This document shows, one piece after another, positions 29,138 to 38,934 of a stretch of 64,000 nt of DNA. Every line of letters starts with the position of its first letter. Within the stretch, counting starts at the first letter, position 1. The DNA is taken from the NCBI RefSeq assembly GCF_900698955.1, contig NZ_LR217720.1, positions 620,001 to 684,000 of the forward strand, in the 5' to 3' direction. This DNA comes from Erwinia_E haradaeae_G. GTDB lineage: Bacteria; Pseudomonadota; Gammaproteobacteria; Enterobacterales; Enterobacteriaceae. The notes under the pieces are model-generated. The model was not told the origin of the DNA. It saw nothing but the letters and a program-made list of their open reading frames with translations, and did not search any database. The translations under genes and the position numbers were made by a program.

Positions 29138-30591
29138 AAAATTATCTCCTTAGAATAACTAATGAGAAAACATACTCTAACCACTAGTTATATTAAGTCA
29201 TGTGACTAATTTTTTCGTTTATTAAAATAATGAGGAAGGCGAAAAGATTATTACTCTGTAACAAGTGGTTATAAAAATCCAATAATCAATTTTCTAGATG
29301 ATAGTGATAGAGATATATCGGTCGTATCAAGCTTAATGAGGCCGGTAATAATTTTTCATCTAATGCACTATCATCCTATCCCTTTGTCTTCGACAAAGGC
29401 ATATCTAAGCAGACATAGTGATATTGGATGTTTGTACCTAAAATATATTGCGGGATCAACTCAAACTATTATATAACAATCAAAAAATATTGAAAATAAT
29501 ATGATTTCATAGCACTATTGCACTCAATATATAGTACAAGTCATCTTGTAATCGACAAGAAAAGGTAATTTTCTGATTATTTCTTGCTCATTCAAAAGCA
29601 TGAATCAACTCTATAGCTCACTGCATACAACCACGATAATATTGTGCAGAGACAATACTGTCTGTGTGACTTAAAATATTAAATGTGCCTTACTCTTTAT
29701 AAAAGCTACTTCATAGACAACGCATGATATAATTATCACTTACTGAAAATTAGATCATCTCTTCTGTCAAGAGATAAAAGTTGTCTATGTATATAGTAGC
29801 GCGTAGTTCAGTCCAATCATACCTACAGAATATTCACATAACTAAAAAATATAGCGGTAGTATATTAGAAATACTTTCCATAACAAGACATGCGTGATAC
29901 AGAATAAAAATTCATGTGTATGATATGCTCATAATACTAACATCACCTAATTTAGTATCATTTGTTATGATTACATATATTGCTCGCCATACATTTCTAC
30001 ATACTTAGAAATATACAGATAACATTACACGCACAGAATACCCTCTAACCCATGAAATTTATGGTAATACCGTAAGGGCTCACAATCACATTACTTAAAT
30101 AGTATGCAATATTATTATACCAAGAACTATAAATTTCATGAAAGTATCTTATACTGCATGCGCATATTGGATTTTTGCTATTTTTTAAAAAAGAAACGTC
30201 TATGCAATTATGAAGTGTTGATAGAAAAAAATGAAAATAATGTTGATATAAAACATTAAAATAAAATGTTTTAGATGCTATCATCGCCTTACAGGAGTTA
30301 TATTGTAACAATATTCTGTAGACATATATTGCTCACAGTAAACATAATGTCACATTAATCACTATATAACTAACATTATGATTTCCGATGTAACATTATC
30401 CATGAAAAATTACTTTATTACCATACTATAATGGTACGTGCGCACTAATTGATAATCAGTGTAGAATGACATGCAACACCATTATATAATGTAAAATATA
30501 CTAGATATAGATAATATCTTGTTGTTAATTGTTGATTATCATGGTCTCAATGATTGTGCTCTAACTACCTGTTTAAGGTAAAATAATAAAA
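29138..30591. other. Non-coding gap at the hemA position
   Basis: About 1.45 kb between lolB (minus) and prfA (plus). In E. coli exactly this interval holds hemA (about 1.26 kb), first gene of hemA-prfA-prmC. No HemA motif (for example STCNRTE or GAGE) is readable in any frame. A perfect hairpin at 29381-29399 (CCTTTGTC/GACAAAGG) is the only conspicuous structure. An 88-codon minus-strand frame at 30045-30311 looks random. The prfA promoter presumably lies near the right end. Confidence 0.7.
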
Positions 30592-31677
30592 ATGAAAAGT
30601 TCGATTATTTCTAAATTAGACTTACTGCAGGAACGACATATAGAGATTGAAAATATGCTAGGTGATCCTACGATTATTACTAATCAGGAACGCTTTTGCA
30701 CACTCTCACGTGAATATGCTCAGTTGAATAATATTAGTCAGTATTTCTATCAATGGCGTAAAAACCAAGAAGAAATCTTAACCTCTGAAAGTATGCTGAA
30801 TGACCATGAAATGCGCGAAATAGCTCAAGAAGAGTTACAAAATCTGCGTAAAGCTAATCAAGATTTAGAGAAAAAAATATACATGTTACTGCTACCAACA
30901 GATCCACATGACGAACGAAATTGTTATCTAGAAATTCGTGCTGGGACTGGTGGCAATGAAGCAGCAATATTTGCCGGTGATTTATTCCGTATGTATAGTC
31001 GCTATGCTGAATCTCAATGCTGGAAGATTGCAGTTATCAGTGCTCATGAAGGAGAGGTAGGTGGTTATAAGGAAATTGTAACTAAAATAATCGGCATCGG
31101 AGCGTACGGACGTCTAAAATTTGAATCAGGAGGACACCGCGTGCAACGCATACCAGAAACAGAGTCTCAAGGGCGTGTTCACACGTCATCTTGCACGGTA
31201 GCAGTCATGCCTGAACTGCCAAAACTTATACTTGCAGCAATTAATCCCGATCATTTAAAAATTGATACTTTTCGTTCTTCTGGGGCTGGTGGTCAACATG
31301 TTAACACTACTGACTCAGCAATTCGCATCACACACCTTCCCAGTGGAATAGTAGTAGAGTGTCAAGATGAACGCTCTCAACATAAAAACAAAGCAAAAGC
31401 ACTCTCAGTCCTTGCTTCACGTATACATGAAGCAGAAAAAACCCGTTGTCAGCAGGCCGAAGCATCCACACGGCGAAACCTTTTAGGTAGCGGTGATCGT
31501 TCTGATCGAAATCGTACTTATAATTTTCCACAAGGACGCATAACGGACCATCGGATTGACCTTACAATATACCGTTTAAATGACATTATGGAAGGAAAAA
31601 TGGATTCCCTCATTGCACCGATTATACAAGAACACCAGGCTGATCAATTAGCAGCGCTTTCTGAAAACAATGAATGA
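30592..31677 (+). CDS. prfA: Peptide chain release factor 1
   Basis: RF1 recognises UAA and UAG. It has 361 residues (E. coli 360). The stop-recognition motif PxT is PET (E. coli PAT) in RVQRIPETESQGRVHTS; the catalytic GGQ lies in SSGAGGQHVN. The C-terminus QEHQADQLAALSE matches E. coli. The first residues MKSSIISKLDLLQERH align with the E. coli start. An AAGG lies rather far upstream (about 13 nt). The stop TGA overlaps the prmC ATG (ATGA), coupling the factor to the enzyme that methylates its GGQ glutamine. Confidence 0.97.
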   Translation: MKSSIISKLDLLQERHIEIENMLGDPTIITNQERFCTLSREYAQLNNISQYFYQWRKNQEEILTSESMLNDHEMREIAQEELQNLRKANQDLEKKIYMLLLPTDPHDERNCYLEIRAGTGGNEAAIFAGDLFRMYSRYAESQCWKIAVISAHEGEVGGYKEIVTKIIGIGAYGRLKFESGGHRVQRIPETESQGRVHTSSCTVAVMPELPKLILAAINPDHLKIDTFRSSGAGGQHVNTTDSAIRITHLPSGIVVECQDERSQHKNKAKALSVLASRIHEAEKTRCQQAEASTRRNLLGSGDRSDRNRTYNFPQGRITDHRIDLTIYRLNDIMEGKMDSLIAPIIQEHQADQLAALSENNE

Positions 31678-32501
31678 AAATACGTGATTGGATAAATGCT
31701 ACAAAAAGACAGCTCATTAATACTGAAAACCCGAAAAGAGACTTAGAGATCCTCTTAGGCATGGTTACGGGAAAATCTAGAGCTTGGATAATGGCTTTTG
31801 ATGATAGCATTCTTACACCTTACGTCTTAATGAGACTTGCAAACTTGGTAGCACGACGTGCTACTGGTGAGCCAATAGCATATTTAATTGGAGAGCGTGA
31901 ATTTTGGTCGCTTCCATTAAAAGTTACACCAGATACAATAATTCCTCGTCCAGATAGTGAGATAGTCGTAGAACAAGCATTAATGCGCCTCTCTAATGAA
32001 AGCGGTTCTGTATTGGACTTAGGTACCGGAAGCGGTGCAATAGCTCTCGCAATAGCCAGCGAACGCATAGATTGTAGAATTTTAGGGATAGACTGTGTGA
32101 ATTCTGCAGTCAATCTCGCTAGATACAATGCAAGAAAATTAGGTATAACTAATGCTTCTTTTATATTAGGAAGCTGGTTTTCGACTATTCAAGGTAAAAA
32201 ATTTTCTATGATTGTGAGTAATCCGCCTTATATTGATATTGCTGACCCGCATCTCCTAGCAGGAGACCTGCGATTTGAACCAAAAAGTGCATTGATTGCT
32301 AGTAATCATGGTTTTACTGATATTACATTGATTATTCAAGAAGCAGGACAATATTTAATACCTGGTGGGTGGTTGCTACTGGAGCATGGATGGAAACAAG
32401 CTACAAAAATTCAACACATGATGAAAAAAAATGGCTTTTGTCAAATAAAAACCTCTCAGGATTATAGTGGTAATGATCGTGTGACTGCAGGGAGATACTA
32501 G
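31674..32501 (+). CDS. prmC: Release factor glutamine methyltransferase
   Basis: SAM-dependent methyltransferase that modifies the GGQ glutamine of RF1 and RF2. It has 275 residues (E. coli 277). The SAM-binding motif I is VLDLGTGSGAIALA (about 110-123) and the substrate-binding motif is NPPY in VSNPPYIDIADPHL. REFWSLPL and IPRPDSE are typical of the N-terminal part. It overlaps prfA by 4 bp. It contains an A8 run in the MMKKNG segment, in frame as sequenced. It is convergent with secF, about 28 bp apart. Confidence 0.97.
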   Translation: MKIRDWINATKRQLINTENPKRDLEILLGMVTGKSRAWIMAFDDSILTPYVLMRLANLVARRATGEPIAYLIGEREFWSLPLKVTPDTIIPRPDSEIVVEQALMRLSNESGSVLDLGTGSGAIALAIASERIDCRILGIDCVNSAVNLARYNARKLGITNASFILGSWFSTIQGKKFSMIVSNPPYIDIADPHLLAGDLRFEPKSALIASNHGFTDITLIIQEAGQYLIPGGWLLLEHGWKQATKIQHMMKKNGFCQIKTSQDYSGNDRVTAGRY

Positions 32502-32529
32502 TAAACAAAACTTATATAGCTTTAATATC

Positions 32530-33489
32530 TTATGACTCACCTTCTGTCGCTATATCAATTTTCTTATGGATCATATGTTCTTTTTTCATCCCAAGCTTGA
32601 GAGCTAAAGATGACGAAACATAAATAGATGAAATAGTACCAATAATGATACCTATGAGCATAGTAAGCGAAAAACCATGCAACATGATACCCCCAAAAAT
32701 TAATAAAATCAATACCATCATTAAGGTAATCATAGAAGTTATGATGGTTCGACTAAATGTCTGTGTTATCGAGAGATTAGTAATGTCAAAAGAAGAGTCG
32801 ACAGAAATTTTACGAAAATTTTCACGAATACGATCTGACACAACAATCTTGTCGTTGAGAGAATACCCTACCACTGATAGTAAAGAGGCTAAAATAGTTA
32901 AATCAATCTCTATATGGCATAAAGAAAGAAAACCAATAGTGATCCCTAAATCATGTATTAATGCGAAAACCGTACCTAAAGCTAACCGCCATGTAAAACG
33001 AACAGAAACATATAAAAAAATAGCTATTAAAGCGGATAAAATAGCTATACCTCCTGTGATTAATAGTTCACTACCCACCCTTGGTCCTACAAACTCAATG
33101 CGTTTAACTATAGTCTTTTCGTGAAGTGTATGATTAATGATGTTTAAAATAGTATTTCTGCATTGTATATCCTGATTTCCTCCCCTAGAAGGAAAATATG
33201 CTATAAGATCATGACTATTATCAAAATTTTGTACCTGTATATCCATCAAACCAACTTTCTGCAAATTCATGCGAATTAAATCTAGATGTACTGGTTTCTT
33301 AGCATGAAGTTCAATCACTGTTCCTCCTGTAAAATCGAGTCCCCAATGAAAACCGCATATACTAATAATCATTATAGCAATGCTGAATAACACTCCAGAA
33401 ATAAAAAAAACTAGTTTGTCCCATTGCATAAAGTTAATTACTGTGGGTTTGTAATGTAAATCTTTTATACTACTATTTTTAACTAACAT
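32530..33489 (-). CDS. secF: Protein translocase subunit SecF
   Basis: With SecD forms the proton-driven accessory complex of SecYEG. It has 319 residues (E. coli 323). There is one N-terminal membrane segment, the periplasmic P4 region starting at GLDFTGGTVIEL, then five C-terminal segments with VKRIEFVGPRVG, SVVGYSLNDKIVVSDRIREN and the GFSLTMLIGIIIGTISSIYVSS block. GAGG lies 6 nt before the ATG and overlaps the end of secD; the spacing between the genes is 7 bp. The extreme C-terminus is shorter than in E. coli. Confidence 0.96.
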   Translation of the reverse strand: MLVKNSSIKDLHYKPTVINFMQWDKLVFFISGVLFSIAIMIISICGFHWGLDFTGGTVIELHAKKPVHLDLIRMNLQKVGLMDIQVQNFDNSHDLIAYFPSRGGNQDIQCRNTILNIINHTLHEKTIVKRIEFVGPRVGSELLITGGIAILSALIAIFLYVSVRFTWRLALGTVFALIHDLGITIGFLSLCHIEIDLTILASLLSVVGYSLNDKIVVSDRIRENFRKISVDSSFDITNLSITQTFSRTIITSMITLMMVLILLIFGGIMLHGFSLTMLIGIIIGTISSIYVSSSLALKLGMKKEHMIHKKIDIATEGES

Positions 33490-33496
33490 GCTATCC

Positions 33497-35332
33497 TCAG
33501 ATAGATAATCTATCTATTCGTTTTCTGCCATATATTAAATTAATCATAGCACGAGTGCCCACCATGGATGTGAACATAGAGGTAGCTATACCAATTGCAG
33601 TAGTAATTGCAAATCCCTGAATGGATCCTGAACCAACTGTATATAGAATAACCACCTTAATGAGTGTAGTTATATTTGCATCTAGAATACTAGAAAATGC
33701 CTCTTTATACCCTACGTAAATAGCTTGCTGTGCAAATCGCCCATTACGTAACTCTTCTTTAATGCGTTCATTAATTAATATATTAGCATCCACCGCTACT
33801 ACTAGGGTCAAAACAATACCAGCAATGCCTGGCATCGTTAAAGTAACTCCTGGTAATATTGACATGATACTAACAATCAGCACTAAATTAGCTAATAACG
33901 CACAAGTAGCTATTAATCCAAAAATTTTATATCGTAATACCATAAAAACAATCGATGATACCAGACCCCATATGCAAGCATCTAAACCCTTTTTAATATT
34001 CTGCACTGCCATACTCGGACCAATGATACGCTCTTCTGTAATCCGAATAGGAGCAGTGAGAGCCCCAGAACGTAAAAGTAATGATAGTTGGCGGGCTTCT
34101 TTAATATTATTAATACCACTAACACGAAAACTATTGCTAAATGGCGACTGAATAGAGGCAATATTGATAATCTCTTCATGTTTTTCTAGAAGAGAATGAC
34201 CGCGCGCATCTTTTTTACCACTATCTCTATATTCAATCAATAGCGTGGCTATTACTTTCCCAATATGGCTCTTAGTGAAAGTAGCCATAATATTACCACC
34301 AATATTATCTAAAGAAATATTCACTTGTGGCTGATTGTATTCATCCATGTTTGCCACGGAGTTAGTAATGTGATTACCAGTTAAGATAGCTTTTCTGTCT
34401 AGGATTACCGCCTGCCCTTCTGGGGTCTCTTTAATATCGAAGTCATTTGGTATACTATTATATATATTGCTCTGAAGGTGCACTAAACGAAACTCCAACA
34501 TTGCAGTAGCGCTGAGAATCTCCTTAGCACGCGCAGTATCTTGAATGCCTGGCAGTTCTACTATTATAAAATTATCACCCTGTCTCTTAACTAAGGTATC
34601 TGCCAAACCTAGCTGAGTAACGCGATTACGCAAAATATGAATGTTTTGTTTCACCGCATCTTCACGTACTTTATAGACCTTATCAGTGCTGATATCAACC
34701 GTTAAACAATTATATGCGTTCTTGTGAATGACTATGTCGGGGCTATAAGAAGATAAAGACTGATACGCTATCTTACATGTACTCTCATCACGAAAACGTA
34801 ATATTATTCTGTTCTGATCATTGGTATTGATAGCAACATATGGCATATTTTTTTTATTGAAATATGTATGTAATGTTTCAATATTCTGTTTTTGAATCTT
34901 ATCCATCATGAGATCTGTATCTACCTCAATGAGAAAGTGTACACCTCCCCGTAGATCCAAACCAAGTTTCATTGGCTTTGCGGCGAAATAAGATAGCCAA
35001 TGCGGTGTTGCTGGAACAAGATTGAGTGCCACGATATAATTTTGCCCCACAACTTTCTGGATTATTTCACGCGCCTTTAATTGCAATTCGTTATTCATAA
35101 AACGCACTAAGATTTCCCCAGATTGCCAGATAATAGATTTACTCTGAACCGCTTCGTGCGTTAAAGCGTTTTTAATCTGTATTAATAAGGCTTCATTTAT
35201 CATCCTACCGTGCGTACCAGTCACTTGAATTGCTGGGTCCTCTCCATATAAATTTGGTATAGCATACAAACAACCAAGCAATAATACTAAAATCAGAATT
35301 ATATACTTCCATAAAGGATAATGATTTAACAC
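33497..35332 (-). CDS. secD: Protein translocase subunit SecD
   Basis: Partner of SecF, with a large periplasmic domain that pulls on emerging preproteins. It has 611 residues (E. coli 615). It starts with GTG with AGGG 8 nt upstream; MLNHYPLWKYIILIL, YAIPNLYGEDPAIQ aligns with E. coli. GLDLRGGVHFLIEVD, the LAIIVELPGIQD-type segment (here IIVELPGIQDTARAKEIL) and the membrane motif VVAVDANILINERIKEELR are intact. The stop is TGA. In E. coli yajC precedes it; here there is an empty gap instead. Confidence 0.97.
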   Translation of the reverse strand: MLNHYPLWKYIILILVLLLGCLYAIPNLYGEDPAIQVTGTHGRMINEALLIQIKNALTHEAVQSKSIIWQSGEILVRFMNNELQLKAREIIQKVVGQNYIVALNLVPATPHWLSYFAAKPMKLGLDLRGGVHFLIEVDTDLMMDKIQKQNIETLHTYFNKKNMPYVAINTNDQNRIILRFRDESTCKIAYQSLSSYSPDIVIHKNAYNCLTVDISTDKVYKVREDAVKQNIHILRNRVTQLGLADTLVKRQGDNFIIVELPGIQDTARAKEILSATAMLEFRLVHLQSNIYNSIPNDFDIKETPEGQAVILDRKAILTGNHITNSVANMDEYNQPQVNISLDNIGGNIMATFTKSHIGKVIATLLIEYRDSGKKDARGHSLLEKHEEIINIASIQSPFSNSFRVSGINNIKEARQLSLLLRSGALTAPIRITEERIIGPSMAVQNIKKGLDACIWGLVSSIVFMVLRYKIFGLIATCALLANLVLIVSIMSILPGVTLTMPGIAGIVLTLVVAVDANILINERIKEELRNGRFAQQAIYVGYKEAFSSILDANITTLIKVVILYTVGSGSIQGFAITTAIGIATSMFTSMVGTRAMINLIYGRKRIDRLSI

Positions 35333-36122
35333 AGTCGCACCCTGAAGAAGAGAAAATATAATACTATGACTTTTCTATTTTAAAGACATACAGAGTAATA
35401 TTAGCATGATACTCTGTTATCATAAATGTACATCGGAGTAATCAGCTAACAGATATACATTAGAGAACTGCTAGTTTTATTGAAAATCATCTGATTATAT
35501 AATATGTATTAGTTATTTATCTCTATTTATTGGCACGACAGAGAATGAAAGAGTGACCAGACAACATTATCTGGATAATTACCAATATATATAATCTATG
35601 TAAGATATCTATTTGATAACATAAAATATATTTGTACAGACAACCAGGTTTTTACCGTATGAAATGCCTCACATATGATGAACGTATGACCCCACATTCT
35701 AAAATACATAAGATTAAATGATACATAACCCCTTTTCTAACTAATACAAGTATTAATGCAATATTGTAACATTCCATATTAGTGTTTTTCTTAAAAAAAT
35801 TACATAATTTTATACAATGTAGTGGCCACATTGACTATTATTAACAATATTTACATGAAATTATCATACTATATGTTGGACGATAAAGATTAAAATAGTG
35901 AAATAGGTAGTAAGATAACTACTATTCATAACATTCTAACAATATCAATCTTTTTTACTTCTTGTAAATCACTAAAGTTATTATTGAAATGAGGTTTGAT
36001 ACAATATTTTATTTTATGTAAAAATGTTTTTGGGCGCTTATGAATCTAGTAAAATTTCTATATATTAATTTTTATTAAAAATAAATCCTATTTACCAATG
36101 CATGACACTATACGCATAAAAA
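35333..36122. other. Non-coding gap at the yajC position
   Basis: About 0.8 kb between tgt and secD (both minus strand). E. coli has yajC (about 330 bp) here. No hydrophobic YajC-like frame is visible and the sequence is A+T-rich with dense stops. Confidence 0.65.
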
Positions 36123-37238
36123 TCAATTGTCTTTAATATATCCCGTGCGATAGTAAAAATTACTAACGAAGTCTTCTAGAGTGCCTAATTCAATAGCTTG
36201 ACGTAAACTACACATTAAATGTTGATAATAATACAGATTATGGATTGTATTTAAACGTGCTCCCAGCATTTCATTACAACGATCAAGATGATATAAGTAA
36301 GATCGGCTATAATGTCGGCAAGTATAGCAATTACATTCTGCGTCTAATGCTCGTGTATCATCTTTATATTTTGAGTTGCGTATTTTTATCACGCCGTCAG
36401 TAACAAACAGACATCCATTACGTGCATTACGTGTTGGGATCACACAATCAAACATATCAACACCACGACAAACGCCTTCTACTAAATCTTGTGGTTTACC
36501 GACACCCATAAGATATCTAGGTTTATCCTGGGGTAGTTTATGGCAAATATACTTTAAAATATGATGCATTTCTTTTTTTGGTTCTCCAACAGCTAGCCCC
36601 CCTATAGCATATCCATCAAAACCAATATCTACTAAACTATGCAGTGATAAATCTCTTAAATCTTCATAAATACCACCCTGAATAATACCAAATAATGAGT
36701 TAGTATTACCTGATATATCAAAAGCATGCCGACTACGTTGGGCCCAACGCAATGACATCTCCATTGATTTTTTACTATACTCCCAAGAGGCTGGGTAGGA
36801 CACGCATTCATCAAATACCATAGAAATGTCTGCACCCAGAGCATACTGTATTGCTATTGATTTCTCTGGATTAATAAACACTAAGGATCCATCAATAGGG
36901 CTCTGAAAAGATACACCTTGTTCGGTAATGGTGCACATACGCTTCAAACTAAAAACCTGAAAACCCCCAGAATCAGTCAGAATTGGTCCGTTCCATTGCA
37001 TGAAGTTATGCAAATCACCATGCGTTTTAATGATCTTTGGTCCTGGGCGTAACCATAAATGAAATGCATTACTAAGAATCATTTGCACACCCGTTTTCTG
37101 AAGTTCTTCTGAGCTTATACCTTTTACTGTTCCATAGGTTCCAACCGGCATAAATGCTGGTGTTTCTACTACGCCACGCTGAAAAATTAGACGACCACGC
37201 CGAGCGTGCCCATCAATAACATCTAAGTTAAACTTCAC
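36123..37238 (-). CDS. tgt: tRNA-guanine transglycosylase
   Basis: Exchanges guanine-34 for preQ1 in GUN-anticodon tRNAs (queuosine pathway). It has 371 residues (E. coli 375). It starts with GTG behind an excellent GGAGGA, 4 nt away. The catalytic aspartates are in LTDSGGFQVFSL (about 89) and MFDCVIPTRNARNG (about 264). The zinc site is CNCYTC followed by a histidine and cysteine (HLDRC). Upstream, E. coli has queA, absent here, so either the later step of queuosine synthesis is encoded elsewhere or the pathway stops at preQ1. Confidence 0.97.
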   Translation of the reverse strand: MKFNLDVIDGHARRGRLIFQRGVVETPAFMPVGTYGTVKGISSEELQKTGVQMILSNAFHLWLRPGPKIIKTHGDLHNFMQWNGPILTDSGGFQVFSLKRMCTITEQGVSFQSPIDGSLVFINPEKSIAIQYALGADISMVFDECVSYPASWEYSKKSMEMSLRWAQRSRHAFDISGNTNSLFGIIQGGIYEDLRDLSLHSLVDIGFDGYAIGGLAVGEPKKEMHHILKYICHKLPQDKPRYLMGVGKPQDLVEGVCRGVDMFDCVIPTRNARNGCLFVTDGVIKIRNSKYKDDTRALDAECNCYTCRHYSRSYLYHLDRCNEMLGARLNTIHNLYYYQHLMCSLRQAIELGTLEDFVSNFYYRTGYIKDN

Positions 37239-37821
37239 TATTCCTCCGTTGAGAATAAAATATTTCCAATCACACTGTACACTTTGAAAACGTTAAAACT
37301 ATTCTATCCGCTTCATATCTTCTAATATGTATATTTTTTGACAAGAGATAATGTATAGTACAACCAATATCTCCATTTCAGATACATATTTAGACCACTG
37401 TCTACCATAAAGTGTATGTACGATTAGTGACATCTGTCAGGATTTAAATCAAGACGGGTGATATAGAATATTTCTATAAATCCAGATAGCTCTACCTTTG
37501 TTAATATTTTTATGCCAGCAAGGTCTCACGACATTATATGCATACTGCTATGAAGGTCCATCAAGGTTGAGGTAGGCTGATAATAAAAAGTACCAAATTG
37601 CATCTACAACCCCAAATGATATCGATCATTCTATACGCATATCAAACTTCTATAATAACAGCTGGCAATCAACTCTTAATGATTGAAATATCTAATAATC
37701 AGGAATCAATATACACATAACTACTGATGACTAAATTACTTTCTTCATAAATATTATAAAAATAATATTAGATATGCTGTGATCTCAACCTCAGAGATAG
37801 CTACTCAACAATGGTATAAGG
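37239..37821. other. Non-coding gap between tgt and ydiK (queA position)
   Basis: About 0.6 kb between divergent genes. E. coli queA (about 1.07 kb), which precedes tgt, would not fit whole and no fragment is recognisable. Base composition is slightly less A+T-biased around 37430-37590, possibly gene residue. Confidence 0.6.
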
Positions 37822-38934
37822 ATGAATTATTTTCATAACACCAAAGACATACCAACAATTGTGTTTTCATTTTTATTTATTTGGCTCATGATTACCATGT
37901 GTCTATGGATCCTTCAACCATTTATTATCGGATTTACATGGGCAGGTATGATTGTCATCGCTACTTGGCCACTACTTCTTACAATGGAGGATGCATTATG
38001 GAAACAAAGATTTCTAGCAGTTTTAGTTATGGTTCTGTTATTAATTCTAGTCTTTATTATTCCAATTATTCTCCTGATCAATAGTTTAATTGAAAATAGT
38101 GGCTTACTAATTACTTGGTTGAACTCGAATAATTTACACGCACCTGAACTACTATGGTTACAAACTATTCCAATCATAGGCTATAAATGTTACTCATATT
38201 ATCATCATCTGATTAACAGCAGTGGAGTAGCGCTTCTGTCCCAGGTACAACCGTATATTGTTCGTACTACTCGATTCTTTTTCACGCAAGCTGAGCATTT
38301 AGGTTTTTTTATGATTCATCTAGGAGTCATGCTGACTTTTAGCATATTACTCTATTGGCATGGTGAAAAAATAGGTAAAACTATCCATCAGTGTGCTTTT
38401 AAGCTTGCATCTCATGACGGCAAAGAAGTAGTGCTGCTAGCCATGCAAACTATACGTGCTGTAGCGCTCGGTGTGGTTGTAACTGCCTGCGTACAGGGAT
38501 TATTAGGTGGTATTGGATTAAGTATCTCGGGGATCCCATTTTCTACTATTCTGACGGTATTCATCATTTTTTCATGCTTAGTTCAGATAGGACCTCTTGT
38601 TATATTAGTTCCAGCGATTATTTGGTTATACTGGGCAGGCGATAACACGGGGGGTACCGTTTTACTCATATGGAGTGGTATAGTATGCACATTAGAGACT
38701 CTATTGCGTTCTATGCTCATTAAGAAGGGCGCGGACTTACCCATTATCTTAATCTTATCTGGAGTTATTGGAGGGGTGCTTTCTTTTGGCATGATTGGTG
38801 TATTTATTGGACCAGTAGTCCTAGCAGTAGCTTATCAATTCATGCTTTCTTGGATTAAAGGTATTCCACTGACTTCTCACCCAACCATGAGCTCTAATGG
38901 AGAAAAGTTCAAAAAACAAAAAAATAATTGTTGA
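37822..38934 (+). CDS. ydiK: PerM/YdiK-family inner-membrane transporter (AI-2E superfamily)
   Basis: A polytopic membrane protein of 370 residues, the same length as E. coli YdiK, and similar throughout: CLWILQPFIIGFTWAGMIVIATWP near the N-terminus, IPIILLINSLIENSG, then RAVALGVVVTACVQGLLGGIGL and LPIILILSGVIGGVLSFGMIGVFIGPVVLAV near the C-terminus. About seven to eight hydrophobic segments are evident. The substrate of YdiK is not established; relatives have been linked to export of small molecules or ions. The AAGG abuts the ATG with no spacing, an unusual layout. The stop is TGA. Why such a reduced genome keeps it is unclear. Confidence 0.92.
   Translation: MNYFHNTKDIPTIVFSFLFIWLMITMCLWILQPFIIGFTWAGMIVIATWPLLLTMEDALWKQRFLAVLVMVLLLILVFIIPIILLINSLIENSGLLITWLNSNNLHAPELLWLQTIPIIGYKCYSYYHHLINSSGVALLSQVQPYIVRTTRFFFTQAEHLGFFMIHLGVMLTFSILLYWHGEKIGKTIHQCAFKLASHDGKEVVLLAMQTIRAVALGVVVTACVQGLLGGIGLSISGIPFSTILTVFIIFSCLVQIGPLVILVPAIIWLYWAGDNTGGTVLLIWSGIVCTLETLLRSMLIKKGADLPIILILSGVIGGVLSFGMIGVFIGPVVLAVAYQFMLSWIKGIPLTSHPTMSSNGEKFKKQKNNC

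Noticed and set aside
31148..31160. RF1 stop-recognition motif PET instead of PAT as an altered codon specificity
   Set aside because: The middle position of PxT varies in the family and the decisive Thr is kept; with prfB intact and UGA used as stop, there is no sign of recoding.
32645..33124. 159-codon plus-strand frame
   Set aside because: Fully antisense to secF, whose residues are conserved; a shadow frame.
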